Shown here: one piece after another, positions 35,195 to 43,849 of the stretch
Position numbering within the stretch: position 1 is the stretch's first letter
Layout of the letters: each line of letters begins with the position of its first letter
NCBI RefSeq assembly: GCF_001905735.1
Contig: NZ_LISW01000002.1
Location: 1,028,426-1,092,425 of the forward strand
Length of the DNA: 64,000 nucleotides
Source of the DNA: Streptomyces sp. CB01249
GTDB taxonomy: Bacteria > Actinomycetota > Actinomycetes > Streptomycetales > Streptomycetaceae
Direction: 5' to 3'
Notes under the pieces: model-generated
Told to the model about the DNA's origin: nothing
What the model saw: the letters and a program-made list of their open reading frames with translations, nothing else
Database searches by the model: none
Position numbers and translations under genes: made by a program

Positions 35195-35452
35195 TCAGGC
35201 GCTGGCGTTGCGCGCCCGGTTGCGAGCGGCGCGGCGCTTCATTGCGCGGCGCTCGTCCTCGCTGAGGCCACCCCAGACGCCGGAGTCCTGGCCGGACTCG
35301 AGCGCCCACTGCAGGCACTGCTCCATGACGGGGCAGCGACGGCAGACGGCCTTGGCTTCCTCGATCTGCAGCAGCGCAGGACCGGTGTTGCCGATGGGGA
35401 AGAACAGCTCCGGGTCTTCCTCACGACAAACGGCGTTGTGACGCCAGTCCAT
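35195..35452 (-). CDS. wblE: WhiB-like iron-sulfur regulator WblE
   Basis: 85 residues. The four cluster cysteines are C9, C37, C40 and C46 (C-x2-C-x5-C), followed by the G-V-W-G-G turn and the basic tail R-R-A-A-R-N-R-A-R. It is the streptomycete counterpart of mycobacterial WhiB1, an essential NO-responsive [4Fe-4S] protein that works through the principal sigma factor. AAGGAGAGG lies upstream of the ATG. The leader contains a CRP-type box. Confidence 0.95.
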   Translation of the reverse strand: MDWRHNAVCREEDPELFFPIGNTGPALLQIEEAKAVCRRCPVMEQCLQWALESGQDSGVWGGLSEDERRAMKRRAARNRARNASA

Positions 35453-35771
35453 GGCTGCTACCTCTCCTTGGTGTTACGTACTGTGGCTTGTGAATGTGAA
35501 CGCTTTCACGAATCCCCCCGCAGGTGTAGGCCCGACGCCCAGATGAACTGGTTGTGGTCCTGTGCAGTGAGGAGGGGTTCTGGCTCTCAGTGGAGGCCGT
35601 TGTTGCGGGCCGTCCCGATCGCCATGTAGAGATTCGCAAACCTCGGCGGCGGATACAACCCCTTCAGGAAAGTTTTTTTTGATTCCTCGGTGTCGGCTAG
35701 GTCACAGCCGTACTTCTAGAGGGTGGAGGCCAGTCCAAACGTTCGAGTTAAAGGACTTTGGTCCCTTCCAC
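35453..35771. other. 319-base wblE leader/promoter region
   Basis: It holds the CRP-type box at 35495-35510 and an eight-base T tract near 35671-35678, which is rare in this G+C-rich sequence. A clear -35/-10 pair for wblE could not be fixed. I see no gene in it. Confidence 0.6.
35495..35510. promoter_or_regulatory. CRP-like binding site in the wblE leader
   Basis: TGTGA-ACGCTT-TCACG matches the CRP consensus TGTGA-N6-TCACA at nine of ten positions. It lies 43-58 bases upstream of the wblE start. Mycobacterial whiB1 is known to be CRP-controlled. Confidence 0.65.
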
Positions 35772-36740
35772 TCACACAATCACACGCAGTGCACGGCGTA
35801 CGCCTGTGAACGTCACACTGGTACGCACTCCGAGGTGGTCACCGTCCATCTGGAAGGGCAGTGGAACCTTTGAATGCAAGGTGAAGTCCGTGAGGTCGTG
35901 CCGTGAAACCGCGTGCTTCCCCCGCGGACCCTTCTCCGGGCTCGACATGAGCAGCTGGGTCGCATAGCGGCCGACCGCCGCCGTGGAGAGTTTCCGCAGG
36001 CCCAGCACGTCGAGCGCGGTGTCGAAGGACGCCTGCGGGGCCGCGTACACCGGCCGGTTCCCCAGGTACGTCCACGGGTTCGTGTTGCAGATTATGGAAA
36101 GCGCGAGATCGGTGACCGGCTCCTCGCCGGGCACATCGAGCGTTATCACGCCCTGCCTGCGGTGCGGCTCCTCCAGGAATTGCCGGAGCACCTGGCGCAC
36201 GTACAGGGCATGGGTCGAACGTTTGCCGCGCTCCCGCTGCTGTTCGACCCGCCCGACCACCCCGGCGTCGAATCCGAGGCCGGCGCAGAAGGTGAACCAG
36301 CGCTCCGGCACCGATTCGTCCTCCGTGCCCGGAGTCCCCGCCGCGAGCCCGAGGCCGACCGTGCGTTCGGTCCGGTTCGCCAGCGCGTCCAGAATGGCGC
36401 CGGTCGCCTCCACCGCGTCGTTGGGGAGCCCGAGGGCCCGCGCGAAGACGTTGGTGGAGCCGCCGGGCACCACGGCCAGCTTCGGCAGGTTGTCCAGATC
36501 GGGGCCCCGGTGCAGCAGGCCGTTGACGACCTCGTTGACCGTGCCGTCACCGCCGAGCGCCACCACGAGGTCGATGTCGTCGCTGTCGGCGGCCCGCCGT
36601 CCCAGGTCGCGGGCGTGCCCGCGGTACTCCGTGGAGACGGCCTCCAGCTTCATCTCGCTCGCCAGCGCGTGGATCAGCACGTCACGGGTCCGCGCACTGG
36701 TGGTGGTGGCGGCTGGATTGACCACAAGAAGTGCGCGCAT
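35772..36740 (-). CDS. Diacylglycerol/lipid kinase family protein (DagK/YegS-like)
   Basis: 322 residues. The catalytic domain carries V-N-P-A-A near the start, the nucleotide motif G-G-D-G-T-V-N-E-V-V-N-G near residue 75, and P-G-G-S-T-N-V-F-A-R. It phosphorylates a lipid alcohol such as diacylglycerol. The ATG at 36740 (M-R-A-L-L-V-V-N-P) is preferred over an upstream start ten codons earlier because family members begin there. The gene precedes wblE in the same direction with a 319-base gap. Confidence 0.88.
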   Translation of the reverse strand: MRALLVVNPAATTTSARTRDVLIHALASEMKLEAVSTEYRGHARDLGRRAADSDDIDLVVALGGDGTVNEVVNGLLHRGPDLDNLPKLAVVPGGSTNVFARALGLPNDAVEATGAILDALANRTERTVGLGLAAGTPGTEDESVPERWFTFCAGLGFDAGVVGRVEQQRERGKRSTHALYVRQVLRQFLEEPHRRQGVITLDVPGEEPVTDLALSIICNTNPWTYLGNRPVYAAPQASFDTALDVLGLRKLSTAAVGRYATQLLMSSPEKGPRGKHAVSRHDLTDFTLHSKVPLPFQMDGDHLGVRTSVTFTGVRRALRVIV

Positions 36741-36881
36741 GACTGCCAGCCTACCTACCGCGAGGTACACCCCCGAAGTCCTGGCCGCAGGACCTCACGC
36801 TCCGTGACGGCGTAGACGTGCGGCGGTGGCGCGCACCACCCCGGCTTTCCTTCGCCGGGTCCGGGATGCCAACCTGCAAGG

Positions 36882-37340
36882 GTGAGTACTCAGCAGAACG
36901 CGCCCTCGCCCCTGGCGGAGCCGGCGAAACCGGCCAGGATCACGCTGGTGGCCGCACTCAGCGGCCTGGAGGGCGCGGCCCTCGTCATCGGCGGGATCTA
37001 CATGCTGGTGATGGGCCTGCTGGGCAAGCCCGACAGCCCTGAGCAGGCCGAGATGGGCGGTCTCACCGTCATCGCGCTCGGCCTGATCCCGCTCTTCGCC
37101 GCCCGCGGCCTGCTGCAGCGCCGCAGCTGGAGCCGGGGCCCGGCGCTCATCACGCAGATCATCGCGCTGCCGGTGGCCTGGACCCTGCTGCGCTCCCACG
37201 GCGTGCTGATCCCGGCCGGGATCGTCCTCGCCGCGGTCGCGCTGACCGCGCTCTACCAGCTGGTCAGGCCCGCCACCATCGACGCCCTGGGCATCCGCAG
37301 GCCGGGCAGCACGCCCGAAGCGGACACCGAGGACGCCTGA
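36882..37340 (+). CDS. Four-helix integral membrane protein of unknown function
   Basis: 152 residues with four membrane helices (about 20-43, 57-77, 87-105, 108-128) flanked by hydrophilic ends. GTG start. It is divergent from the lipid kinase and convergent with sigH. From memory the same gene sits next to sigH in S. coelicolor, but no function is known to me. Confidence 0.82.
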   Translation: MSTQQNAPSPLAEPAKPARITLVAALSGLEGAALVIGGIYMLVMGLLGKPDSPEQAEMGGLTVIALGLIPLFAARGLLQRRSWSRGPALITQIIALPVAWTLLRSHGVLIPAGIVLAAVALTALYQLVRPATIDALGIRRPGSTPEADTEDA

Positions 37341-37356
37341 GGGCTCCCGGACACAC

Positions 37357-37390
37357 GAGGAGGCCGCCGGGACGACCCGGCGGCCTCCTC
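37357..37390. terminator. Bidirectional terminator between the membrane gene and sigH
   Basis: A perfect 15-bp inverted repeat (37357-37371 with 37376-37390) with loop ACGA sits between convergent stops. Confidence 0.88.
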
Positions 37391-37407
37391 CGCGTAAAGC
37401 GGGCCCG

Positions 37408-38388
37408 CTACTCCTCCACGAGCAGCCGCTCACGGAGCTGCGCGAGCGTGCGGGCCAGCAGCCGCGAGACGTGCATCTGCGAGATGCCGACCTCCTGCGC
37501 GATCTGCGACTGGGTCATGTTGCCGAAGAACCGCAGCAGCAGGATCCGCTTCTCGCGGGGCGGCAGGTCCTCCAGGAGCGGCTTCAGCGACTCCCGGTAC
37601 TCGACGCCCTCCAGCGCCTCGTCCTCGGAGCCCAGCGTGTCCGCCACGGCCGGCGACTCGTCGTCGGTGTCCGGCACGTCCAGCGAGAGCGTGCTGTACG
37701 CGTTGGCCGACTCCAGGCCCTCCAGGACCTCCTCCTCGGAGATCCCCAGCCGCTCCGCCAGCTCGTGCACCGTCGGCGAGCGGCCGTGCAGCTGGGAGAG
37801 CTCCGCCGTCGCCGAGGTCAGCGACAGCCGCAGCTCCTGGAGGCGGCGCGGCACCCGCACCGCCCAGCCCTTGTCGCGGAAGTGGCGCTTGATCTCCCCG
37901 ACGACCGTCGGCGTCGCGTACGTCGAGAACTCGACGCCCCGCTCCGGGTCGAACCGGTCGACGGACTTGATCAGCCCGATCGTGGCGACCTGGGTCAGGT
38001 CGTCCAGCGGCTCCCCACGGTTGCGGAAGCGACGGGCCAGGTGCTCCACCAGCGGCAGATGCATCCGCACCAGCCGGTTGCGCAGCTCCGCCCGCTCCGG
38101 CGAACCGTCGGCGAGCTTGCCCAGCTCGATGAACAACGCCCGCGCCTCGCTGCGGTCGTTTGGATCGTGGTGCCCGTGCTCGCTCATCTGGCCTGCCCGC
38201 TCCGCCTGCGACTGCTCCACCGCGACCGTAATGCCGGCGGGCCCGTCCGTCCCGTCCACCGCACGGGGCAGCTCCGCCCCGTCCACCGGATGAGGCAGGG
38301 CCTGCTGCTCCGGGATGCCTGCCGCACGCACCACCCCTGGTCGGATCGTCTCGTCCCGCACAGGACCGTCCCCGTTCCCGTTGCTCAC
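37408..38388 (-). CDS. sigH: SigB-type stress/developmental sigma factor SigH
   Basis: 326 residues. Regions 2 to 4 of a SigB/SigF-type factor are visible: L-A-R-R-F-R-N-R-G-E-P-L-D-D-L-T-Q, F-S-T-Y-A-T-P-T-V-V-G-E-I-K-R, and the region 4 helix-turn-helix M-T-Q-S-Q-I-A-Q-E-V-G-I-S. About 85 extra residues precede region 2. A second ATG at 38187 (codon 68) could give a shorter form; multiple SigH isoforms are known in S. coelicolor. The start overlaps the upstream antagonist gene by ATGA. Confidence 0.94.
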   Translation of the reverse strand: MSNGNGDGPVRDETIRPGVVRAAGIPEQQALPHPVDGAELPRAVDGTDGPAGITVAVEQSQAERAGQMSEHGHHDPNDRSEARALFIELGKLADGSPERAELRNRLVRMHLPLVEHLARRFRNRGEPLDDLTQVATIGLIKSVDRFDPERGVEFSTYATPTVVGEIKRHFRDKGWAVRVPRRLQELRLSLTSATAELSQLHGRSPTVHELAERLGISEEEVLEGLESANAYSTLSLDVPDTDDESPAVADTLGSEDEALEGVEYRESLKPLLEDLPPREKRILLLRFFGNMTQSQIAQEVGISQMHVSRLLARTLAQLRERLLVEE

Positions 38389-38798
38389 GCCGGCCCGGGT
38401 CCCGCGCCGCGCTGTTTGTACAGGCTGATGCTGACCGTACGGTCGTCGGCGACCGAGGAGTCGACCTTTCCGGCCAGTGCGGAGAGCACCGTCCAGGCGA
38501 AGGTGTCGCGCTCCGGGGCGCGGCCGTCCGTGGTGGGGGCCGCGACCGTCACCTCAAGAGAATCGTCGATGAGACGGAACACGCAGCTGAGGACGGAACC
38601 GGGCACGGCCTGCTGGAGCAGGATCGCGCACGCCTCGTCCACCGCGATGCGAAGGTCCTCGATCTCGTCGAGAGTGAAGTCCAAGCGTGCTGCGAGACCG
38701 GCCGTGGCCGTGCGCAGCACCGACAGGTAGGCACCCGCAGCGGGCAGCCGGACCTCTACGAAGTCCTGATTCCCGGGCTCGCCTGCGATCTGGGACAC
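38385..38798 (-). CDS. rshA: SigH antagonist (UshX/PrsH/RshA), RsbW-like anti-sigma factor
   Basis: 137 residues with a GHKL ATPase/kinase fold: I-E-D-L-R-I-A-V-D-E-A-C-A-I-L-L-Q forms the N-box helix. It resembles the SpoIIAB/RsbW anti-sigma kinases and is almost the recalled S. coelicolor SigH antagonist. The GTG at 38798 is chosen since GGAGG lies five bases upstream; the TTG at 38810 and GTG at 38804 are not well placed. Its stop overlaps the sigH ATG, coupling translation of both. Confidence 0.92.
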   Translation of the reverse strand: MSQIAGEPGNQDFVEVRLPAAGAYLSVLRTATAGLAARLDFTLDEIEDLRIAVDEACAILLQQAVPGSVLSCVFRLIDDSLEVTVAAPTTDGRAPERDTFAWTVLSALAGKVDSSVADDRTVSISLYKQRGAGPGPA

Positions 38799-39028
38799 CC
38801 TCACCTCCAAGGTGGCACAAACTCATTCGAGGTTCCGGGAGAACGCCCGGAGCCATGCGGTACGTCTTCGGTTCTCGGTCCGGCGACGCTATCGCGATCC
38901 ATGATGCCGTGTCGCCGGAACCCCTTCCTGCGACTGTCACTCATGGTAGGTCCATGGGTACGCACAGTGCCTAGGGGTCTGCGTCGCTCAATTACGAACA
39001 ACGCGCGCCGGTTTGACGTACCCGGACG

Positions 39029-39289
39029 TCAGACGATCGAACCGTCGACAAAGCACCAACGCCAGTTCTCGCCCGGTTCGAAGCTCCGCATGACCGGATG
39101 TCCGGTCTGCTCGAAGTGCCCCGTCGCGTGCCGCCCCGGCGAGGAGTCGCAGCAGCCGACATGGCCGCAGCTCAGGCACAGCCGCAGCTGCACGGGGTGG
39201 GTGCCGGCCGCCAGGCACTCGGGACAGGTTTCACCGAGGGGCGCGGGCTCGGGGCGCGGCAGGTCCGGTACATGCGGGCAACCACTCAT
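39029..39289 (-). CDS. UBP-type zinc finger protein
   Basis: 86 residues. Zinc ligands typical of a ZnF-UBP domain are visible: T-C-P-E-C, L-C-L-S-C-G-H-V-G-C-C, H-A-T-G-H and H-P-V-M. In eukaryotes this fold binds the ubiquitin C-terminus; its bacterial role is unknown. The ATG at 39289 (M-S-G-C-P-H) is chosen as the compact family start. It is divergent from the antiporter gene by 35 bases. Confidence 0.88.
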   Translation of the reverse strand: MSGCPHVPDLPRPEPAPLGETCPECLAAGTHPVQLRLCLSCGHVGCCDSSPGRHATGHFEQTGHPVMRSFEPGENWRWCFVDGSIV

Positions 39290-39324
39290 GATGGCCAGGT
39301 TACGACGGATGCGAGGATCATGAG

Positions 39325-40920
39325 ATGGACGCATTGCCCCTGGTGGCGCTGGTCGCGGGCAGTGCCGCGACAGCGGGCCTCGCACGCCGCACCCCGGTGC
39401 CGGCCCCGCTTCTCCTGGTCGCCGCCGGCCTGATCGCCTCGTATGTGCCGGGGGTGCCGTCGTACACCCTGGACGCGCACATCGTGCTCCCCCTGCTGCT
39501 GCCGCCGCTGCTCTACACGGCCGCCGTGGACAGCTCCTACCTGGACCTGCGGGCCAACCTGCGGCCGGTGGCCCTGCTGTCGGTGGGCTACGTCCTGTTC
39601 GCGACGGTCGCGGTGGGGTGGCTGGCCTATCTGCTGGTGCCCGACCTGCCGCTGACCGCCGCGCTGGTGCTGGGCGCCGTGATCGCCCCGCCGGACGCCG
39701 TCACGGCCGCGGCGATCGCCCGACGGGTGGGGCTGCCCGCGCGTGTCACGACGATCCTCCAGGGCGAGTCCCTGGTGAACGACGCCACCGCGATCACCGC
39801 GTACAAGGTGGCGCTGGCCGCCGCCGTGGGGGAGGGGATCAGCTGGGGCGGCGGGGCGCGGGAGTTCCTGCTGGCCTCGGTCGGGGGCGTCGGGGTCGGC
39901 CTGCTGCTGATGGTCCCGCTGCACTGGCTGCGCACCCACCTGAAGGAGCCGCTGCTCCAGAACACCCTGTCGCTCCTCATCCCGTTCGTGGCGTACGCGG
40001 CGGCCGAGCGCGTGCACGCCTCGGGGGTGCTCGCCGTGGTCGTCGTCGCGCTGTACCTGGGCCACCGGTCCTGGCAGGTCGACTTCGCCACCCGGCTCCA
40101 GGAGGCCGCCGTCTGGAAGATGGTCGCCTTCGTCCTGGAGTCGGCCGTGTTCGCGCTGATCGGCCTCCAGCTGCCGTTCGTGCTCAAGGGGCTCGGCACG
40201 TACTCGGTGGCGGACGCCTTCGGGTACGCGGTGCTGGTCTTCCTGGCCGTGGTGGTGGTCCGGTTCGTCTGGGTCTACCCGGCGACCTATCTGCCCCGGT
40301 GGCTGTCGCGGCGGATCAGGGAGCGGGAGAGCGGTACGGACTGGACCTCGCCGCTCATCGTCGGCTGGGCCGGGATGCGCGGGGTCGTCTCGCTCGCCAT
40401 CGCCTTCTCCGTCCCGCTCGTCACCGCCGACGGCGACGCCTTCCCGGCCCGCAACCTGGTGCTGTTCCTGACGTTCACCACCGTCATCGGCACGCTGGTG
40501 GTCCAGGGGCTCACCCTGCCGCTCCTGGTGCGCGTGCTGAAGCTCCCGGGCCGGGACCGGCAGGCCGACACCCTGGCCGAGGCGCAGGCCCAGAACGAGG
40601 CGTCCACGGCCGCCGAGGCCCGCCTGGACGAGCTGCTCACCGACGAGCGCAACCGGCTGCCCGAGCCCCTGGCGGACCGCCTCCGGACCGTCCTGGAGCG
40701 CCGCCGCAACGCGGTCTGGGAGCGCCTCGGCGCGGCCAACCCGGTCACCGGGGAGTCGGCGGACGAGACCTACCGGCGGCTGGCCGGCGAGATGATCGAG
40801 ACCGAGCGGGAGGTCTTCGTACGGCTGCGGGACGCGCGCAGGATCGACGACGAGATGATGCGGACCCTGCTGCGCCGCCTGGACCTGGAGGAGGCGGCGG
40901 CCTACCGCGAGGAGGGCTGA
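39325..40920 (+). CDS. Sodium/proton antiporter, CPA1 family
   Basis: 531 residues with about 12 membrane helices over the first 410 residues and a charged cytoplasmic C-terminal domain with R-D-A-R-R-I-D-D-E. Family motifs are G-A-V-I-A-P-P-D-A-V-T and E-S-L-V-N-D-A-T-A (transport Asp pair). It exchanges Na+ (or K+) for protons. Its 3' end overlaps the convergent PLP-enzyme gene by 19 bases. Confidence 0.9.
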   Translation: MDALPLVALVAGSAATAGLARRTPVPAPLLLVAAGLIASYVPGVPSYTLDAHIVLPLLLPPLLYTAAVDSSYLDLRANLRPVALLSVGYVLFATVAVGWLAYLLVPDLPLTAALVLGAVIAPPDAVTAAAIARRVGLPARVTTILQGESLVNDATAITAYKVALAAAVGEGISWGGGAREFLLASVGGVGVGLLLMVPLHWLRTHLKEPLLQNTLSLLIPFVAYAAAERVHASGVLAVVVVALYLGHRSWQVDFATRLQEAAVWKMVAFVLESAVFALIGLQLPFVLKGLGTYSVADAFGYAVLVFLAVVVVRFVWVYPATYLPRWLSRRIRERESGTDWTSPLIVGWAGMRGVVSLAIAFSVPLVTADGDAFPARNLVLFLTFTTVIGTLVVQGLTLPLLVRVLKLPGRDRQADTLAEAQAQNEASTAAEARLDELLTDERNRLPEPLADRLRTVLERRRNAVWERLGAANPVTGESADETYRRLAGEMIETEREVFVRLRDARRIDDEMMRTLLRRLDLEEAAAYREEG

Positions 40921-41828
40921 GCCTCCTCGTCGGGGCGGCCGGTGATCACCGCCGCGAGCGTGGTCCCGGCGGGGAAGGCGCCCTCCTCCGTCAGCACGGT
41001 GAGCGCGTGCAGCATTTTGGCCACATACAGTCGCTCCACGGGCAGCCCGTGCCGGTCCTCGAAATCCTTTGCGAACGCGTGCAGGGCCGGTGTCGTACGG
41101 GCGTAGCCGCCGAAATGGAACCGCTCGTCCAGCCACCAGTCGCCCGCCGGACCGCCGAACGCCTCCCGCTGGAGCTCCCGCACCGCCTCGCCCAGGAAGC
41201 CGCCGCGCAGGACCGGGACGCCGAGCGCGCGCTGCCCCGGCGCGAGTCCGGTGGCGAGCCCGGCCAGGGTGCCGCCGGTCCCGCAGGCCACCGCCGCCAC
41301 GTCGGCCACGCCCCGCAGTTCGCGCCCGAGCGCGGCGCAGCCCCGGGCCGCGAGGGCGTTGCTGCCGCCTTCCGGGACGACCTCGCAGTCCCCGTACGCC
41401 TCCAGCAGCCCGGCCAGGACCGCCGGGTCGGCCTTGGCGCGGTACGTCGCCCGGTCCACGAAGTGCAGCCGCATGCCGTCGGCGGCGCACCGGGCGAGCG
41501 ACGGGTTGAGCGGGCGGTGGGCCAGCTCGTCACCGCGTACGACCCCAATGGTGCGGAATCCGAGGAGCCGCCCGGCGGCGGCGGTCGCCCGCAGATGGTT
41601 GGAGTACGCGCCGCCGAAAGTGAGCACGGGGCGCCCGGCGGCGGCCGCCAGATTGGGCGCGAGTTTCCGCCATTTGTTGCCCGGCAGATCCGGGTGGATC
41701 AGATCGTCGCGCTTGAGCAGCAGCGTCACCCCGTGCCGGGCGAAGCGCTCGTCCTCGGCCTGCTGCACGGGCGAGGGCAGCAGCGGGCGCAGCCGGGATG
41801 CGGGAGACGGGGCGGACATGTGCTCCAT
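40902..41828 (-). CDS. PLP-dependent D-cysteine desulfhydrase/ACC deaminase-like enzyme
   Basis: 308 residues of fold-type II PLP enzymes. The cofactor Lys lies in L-P-G-N-K-W-R-K-L near residue 52, the phosphate loop is C-G-T-G-G-T-L-A-G-L, and the substrate loop is G-G-A-Y-S-N-H-L. Members act as D-cysteine desulfhydrase or ACC deaminase; residues deciding between these could not be judged with certainty. ATG 41828 or 41819 could start the protein. Confidence 0.85.
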   Translation of the reverse strand: MEHMSAPSPASRLRPLLPSPVQQAEDERFARHGVTLLLKRDDLIHPDLPGNKWRKLAPNLAAAAGRPVLTFGGAYSNHLRATAAAGRLLGFRTIGVVRGDELAHRPLNPSLARCAADGMRLHFVDRATYRAKADPAVLAGLLEAYGDCEVVPEGGSNALAARGCAALGRELRGVADVAAVACGTGGTLAGLATGLAPGQRALGVPVLRGGFLGEAVRELQREAFGGPAGDWWLDERFHFGGYARTTPALHAFAKDFEDRHGLPVERLYVAKMLHALTVLTEEGAFPAGTTLAAVITGRPDEEAQPSSR

Positions 41829-41852
41829 TGTGGCGGCGGGCGGCCGCCGGGG

Positions 41853-42446
41853 TCACTTGAGGCGGTCGTGGATACGGTCGCGCAGGTCGCCCATCGAGAA
41901 GCCCTTCGGGTCCACCTTGCCGGGCTGCCACTCGCGGTGGCCGATGACCGACCGGGCGGTCCAGCCGTGGTGCCGGCAGATGGCCGCCGAGACCTTCTCG
42001 ATCGCTTCGAGCTGGGCGTCGGGCCAGGGGTCCTTGCCGTCGCCGAGGTTCTCGCACTCGAAGCCGTAGAAGTGCCGGTTTCCGTCGGTGTTGGCCTCGT
42101 TGTCGTGGGGAAGGCGCTTCTTCTCCGCGACGACCGCGCGCAGGACGTCGTCGTCGCCCATCCCCGCGTGGTTGGTCCTGCCGTAGCCGACGAGATGGAC
42201 CCGGCCGTCCTTGGCGATGACGCCGTGGCAGAGCGGGCCCGGCAGGTCGGGGTGGCCGTCGCGGCACATCTTCACCGTGGCGTCGGTCCCCTTGGTGACG
42301 GAGTGGTGGATCATCACCCCGTTCACCGGGCCCCAGGGGCCCTTGTGGTTCCGGTTGCGGCTGCGCCAGTCGCCGACCTCGACGACGGTGAGCCCTTCCT
42401 TCTTGAGGGCGGCGAGAAATGCGCTCGCGGACATGGGTGAGGACAT
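41853..42446 (-). CDS. N-acetylmuramoyl-L-alanine amidase (Amidase_2), no signal peptide
   Basis: 197 residues. The zinc amidase fold shows V-M-I-H-H-S-V-T, H-G-V-I-A-K-D-G, Y-G-F-E-C-E-N and I-G-H-R-E-W-Q-P-G-K-V-D-P. It cleaves the lactyl-amide bond of peptidoglycan. No export signal is present, as in phage endolysins; it might be released by lysis, holin-like export or act on recycled fragments. AAGGAG six bases before the ATG at 42446 decides the start over the GTG at 42449. Confidence 0.88.
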   Translation of the reverse strand: MSSPMSASAFLAALKKEGLTVVEVGDWRSRNRNHKGPWGPVNGVMIHHSVTKGTDATVKMCRDGHPDLPGPLCHGVIAKDGRVHLVGYGRTNHAGMGDDDVLRAVVAEKKRLPHDNEANTDGNRHFYGFECENLGDGKDPWPDAQLEAIEKVSAAICRHHGWTARSVIGHREWQPGKVDPKGFSMGDLRDRIHDRLK

Positions 42447-42567
42447 CACCGGCTCCTTTTGTGCGGGTTGGAGCGGTTCTACCCGGGCGGAAGGGCCCCG
42501 ACCGGTCGCGGGGCGACGGCGGGGCCCTGTTCGGATCCTGTGCGAGCCGATCCGGACACGCGGTGGC

Positions 42568-43761
42568 TCAGGAGGCGAGCCACAGGTCGGGGCCGAAGAC
42601 CTCGTAGTGGATGTCGGAGGCCGGGACGCCCTTGGCGAGCAGTTGGGTGCGCACCGCGCGCATGAAGGGCAGCGGGCCGCAGAGGTAGGCGTGGGTGCCC
42701 GGGACGACGACGAGACCGCTCAGGTCCACCAGCCCGGTGCGGTCGGCGGGGTGGCCGTCCTCCGGGTTCTCGTACCAGAAGTGGGCGGCGGCGTCGTGCA
42801 GCTTGGCCGTGAGCGCGGTGTGGTCGGTGCGCAGCGCGTGGTCGGCGGGGGAGCGGTCGCCGTGCACGACGGTGACCGGGGCGCGGTGCTCCGACTCCGC
42901 GAGGTGTTCCAGCATCGACAGGATCGGGGTGCAGCCGATGCCCGCGGAGGCGAGCAGCAGCGGGGCCTCGTCGGACTTCAGTACGAGGTCGCCGTACGGG
43001 GCCGAGACGCGGAGCCGGTCACCGGCGCGGACCTCGGCGTGCAGGTGGCGGGAGACCTCGCCGTCCGGGGCGTCGTTGCCGTGCACCCGCTTGACCGTGA
43101 TCGAGCGGAGCGCCGAGCCCGGAGCGCTGGACAGGCTGTACTGGCGGATCTGGCGGGCGCCGTCCGGGAGTTCGACCTGGACGGAGACGTACTGGCCGGG
43201 GCGGAAGGCGGGGGCGGGGGAGCCGTCGGCGGGGCGGATGCGGAACCGGGCGACATCGTCCGTCTCCTCGGTGCGCGAGACGACCTCCCACGAGCGCCAG
43301 ACGTCGCCGGCGACGACGCCCTGCTCCGCGTACAGCCGCTCCTCGATCGCGATCAGGGCGTTGGCCATCAGCCAGTAGACCTCGTCCCAGGCGGCGGCGA
43401 CCTCGGGGGTCACCGCGTCGCCCAGGACCTCGGCTATCGCGGCGAAGAGGTGGGTGTGGACGACCTCGTACTGGGCCGGGGTGACCCCGAGCGAGGCGTG
43501 CTTGTGCGCGATCCGGCTCAGCATCACGTCGGGGCGGGTGTCGGGCTGCTCGACCAGCTGGGTCGCGAAGGCGGCGATGGAGCCGGCGAGCGCCTGGCGC
43601 TGGGCGCCGGACGCCTGGTTGCCCCGGTTGAACAGGTCGCGCAGGAGCTCCGGGTGGGCGGCGAAGAGCTTGCGGTAGAAGAGATCGGCGATGTCCCCGA
43701 TGGCGGCGCCGACGGCGGGCAGGGTGGCGCGGACGGTGGCGGTGGACGACTCGGAGAGCAT
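42568..43761 (-). CDS. hmp: Flavohaemoglobin, nitric oxide dioxygenase
   Basis: 397 residues. The globin domain (1-135) has the distal Tyr in L-F-Y-R-K-L-F and the proximal His in I-A-H-K-H-A-S-L-G-V. The FAD domain follows with R-Q-Y-S-L-S-S-A-P, then the NAD domain with G-I-G-C-T-P and Y-L-C-G-P. It oxidises NO to nitrate. GAGGAG precedes the ATG. An NsrR operator lies 18-46 bases upstream, and nsrR is the next gene upstream in the same orientation. Confidence 0.95.
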   Translation of the reverse strand: MLSESSTATVRATLPAVGAAIGDIADLFYRKLFAAHPELLRDLFNRGNQASGAQRQALAGSIAAFATQLVEQPDTRPDVMLSRIAHKHASLGVTPAQYEVVHTHLFAAIAEVLGDAVTPEVAAAWDEVYWLMANALIAIEERLYAEQGVVAGDVWRSWEVVSRTEETDDVARFRIRPADGSPAPAFRPGQYVSVQVELPDGARQIRQYSLSSAPGSALRSITVKRVHGNDAPDGEVSRHLHAEVRAGDRLRVSAPYGDLVLKSDEAPLLLASAGIGCTPILSMLEHLAESEHRAPVTVVHGDRSPADHALRTDHTALTAKLHDAAAHFWYENPEDGHPADRTGLVDLSGLVVVPGTHAYLCGPLPFMRAVRTQLLAKGVPASDIHYEVFGPDLWLAS

Positions 43762-43778
43762 CGGTGACTCCTCGGATA

Positions 43779-43807
43779 TTGAATTGGCATCTTGGATGCG
43801 CATTTAA
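43779..43807. promoter_or_regulatory. NsrR operator of hmp
   Basis: TTGAATTGGCATC and GATGCGCATTTAA are imperfect complements (10 of 13) around a three-base centre, the 11-1-11-like A+T-flanked GCATC-N3-GATGC palindrome expected of NsrR. Confidence 0.82.
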
Positions 43808-43849
43808 CGGCAGTGTAGGCACCGGGCCGGTGGCCCGGTGTGGTGGGGG

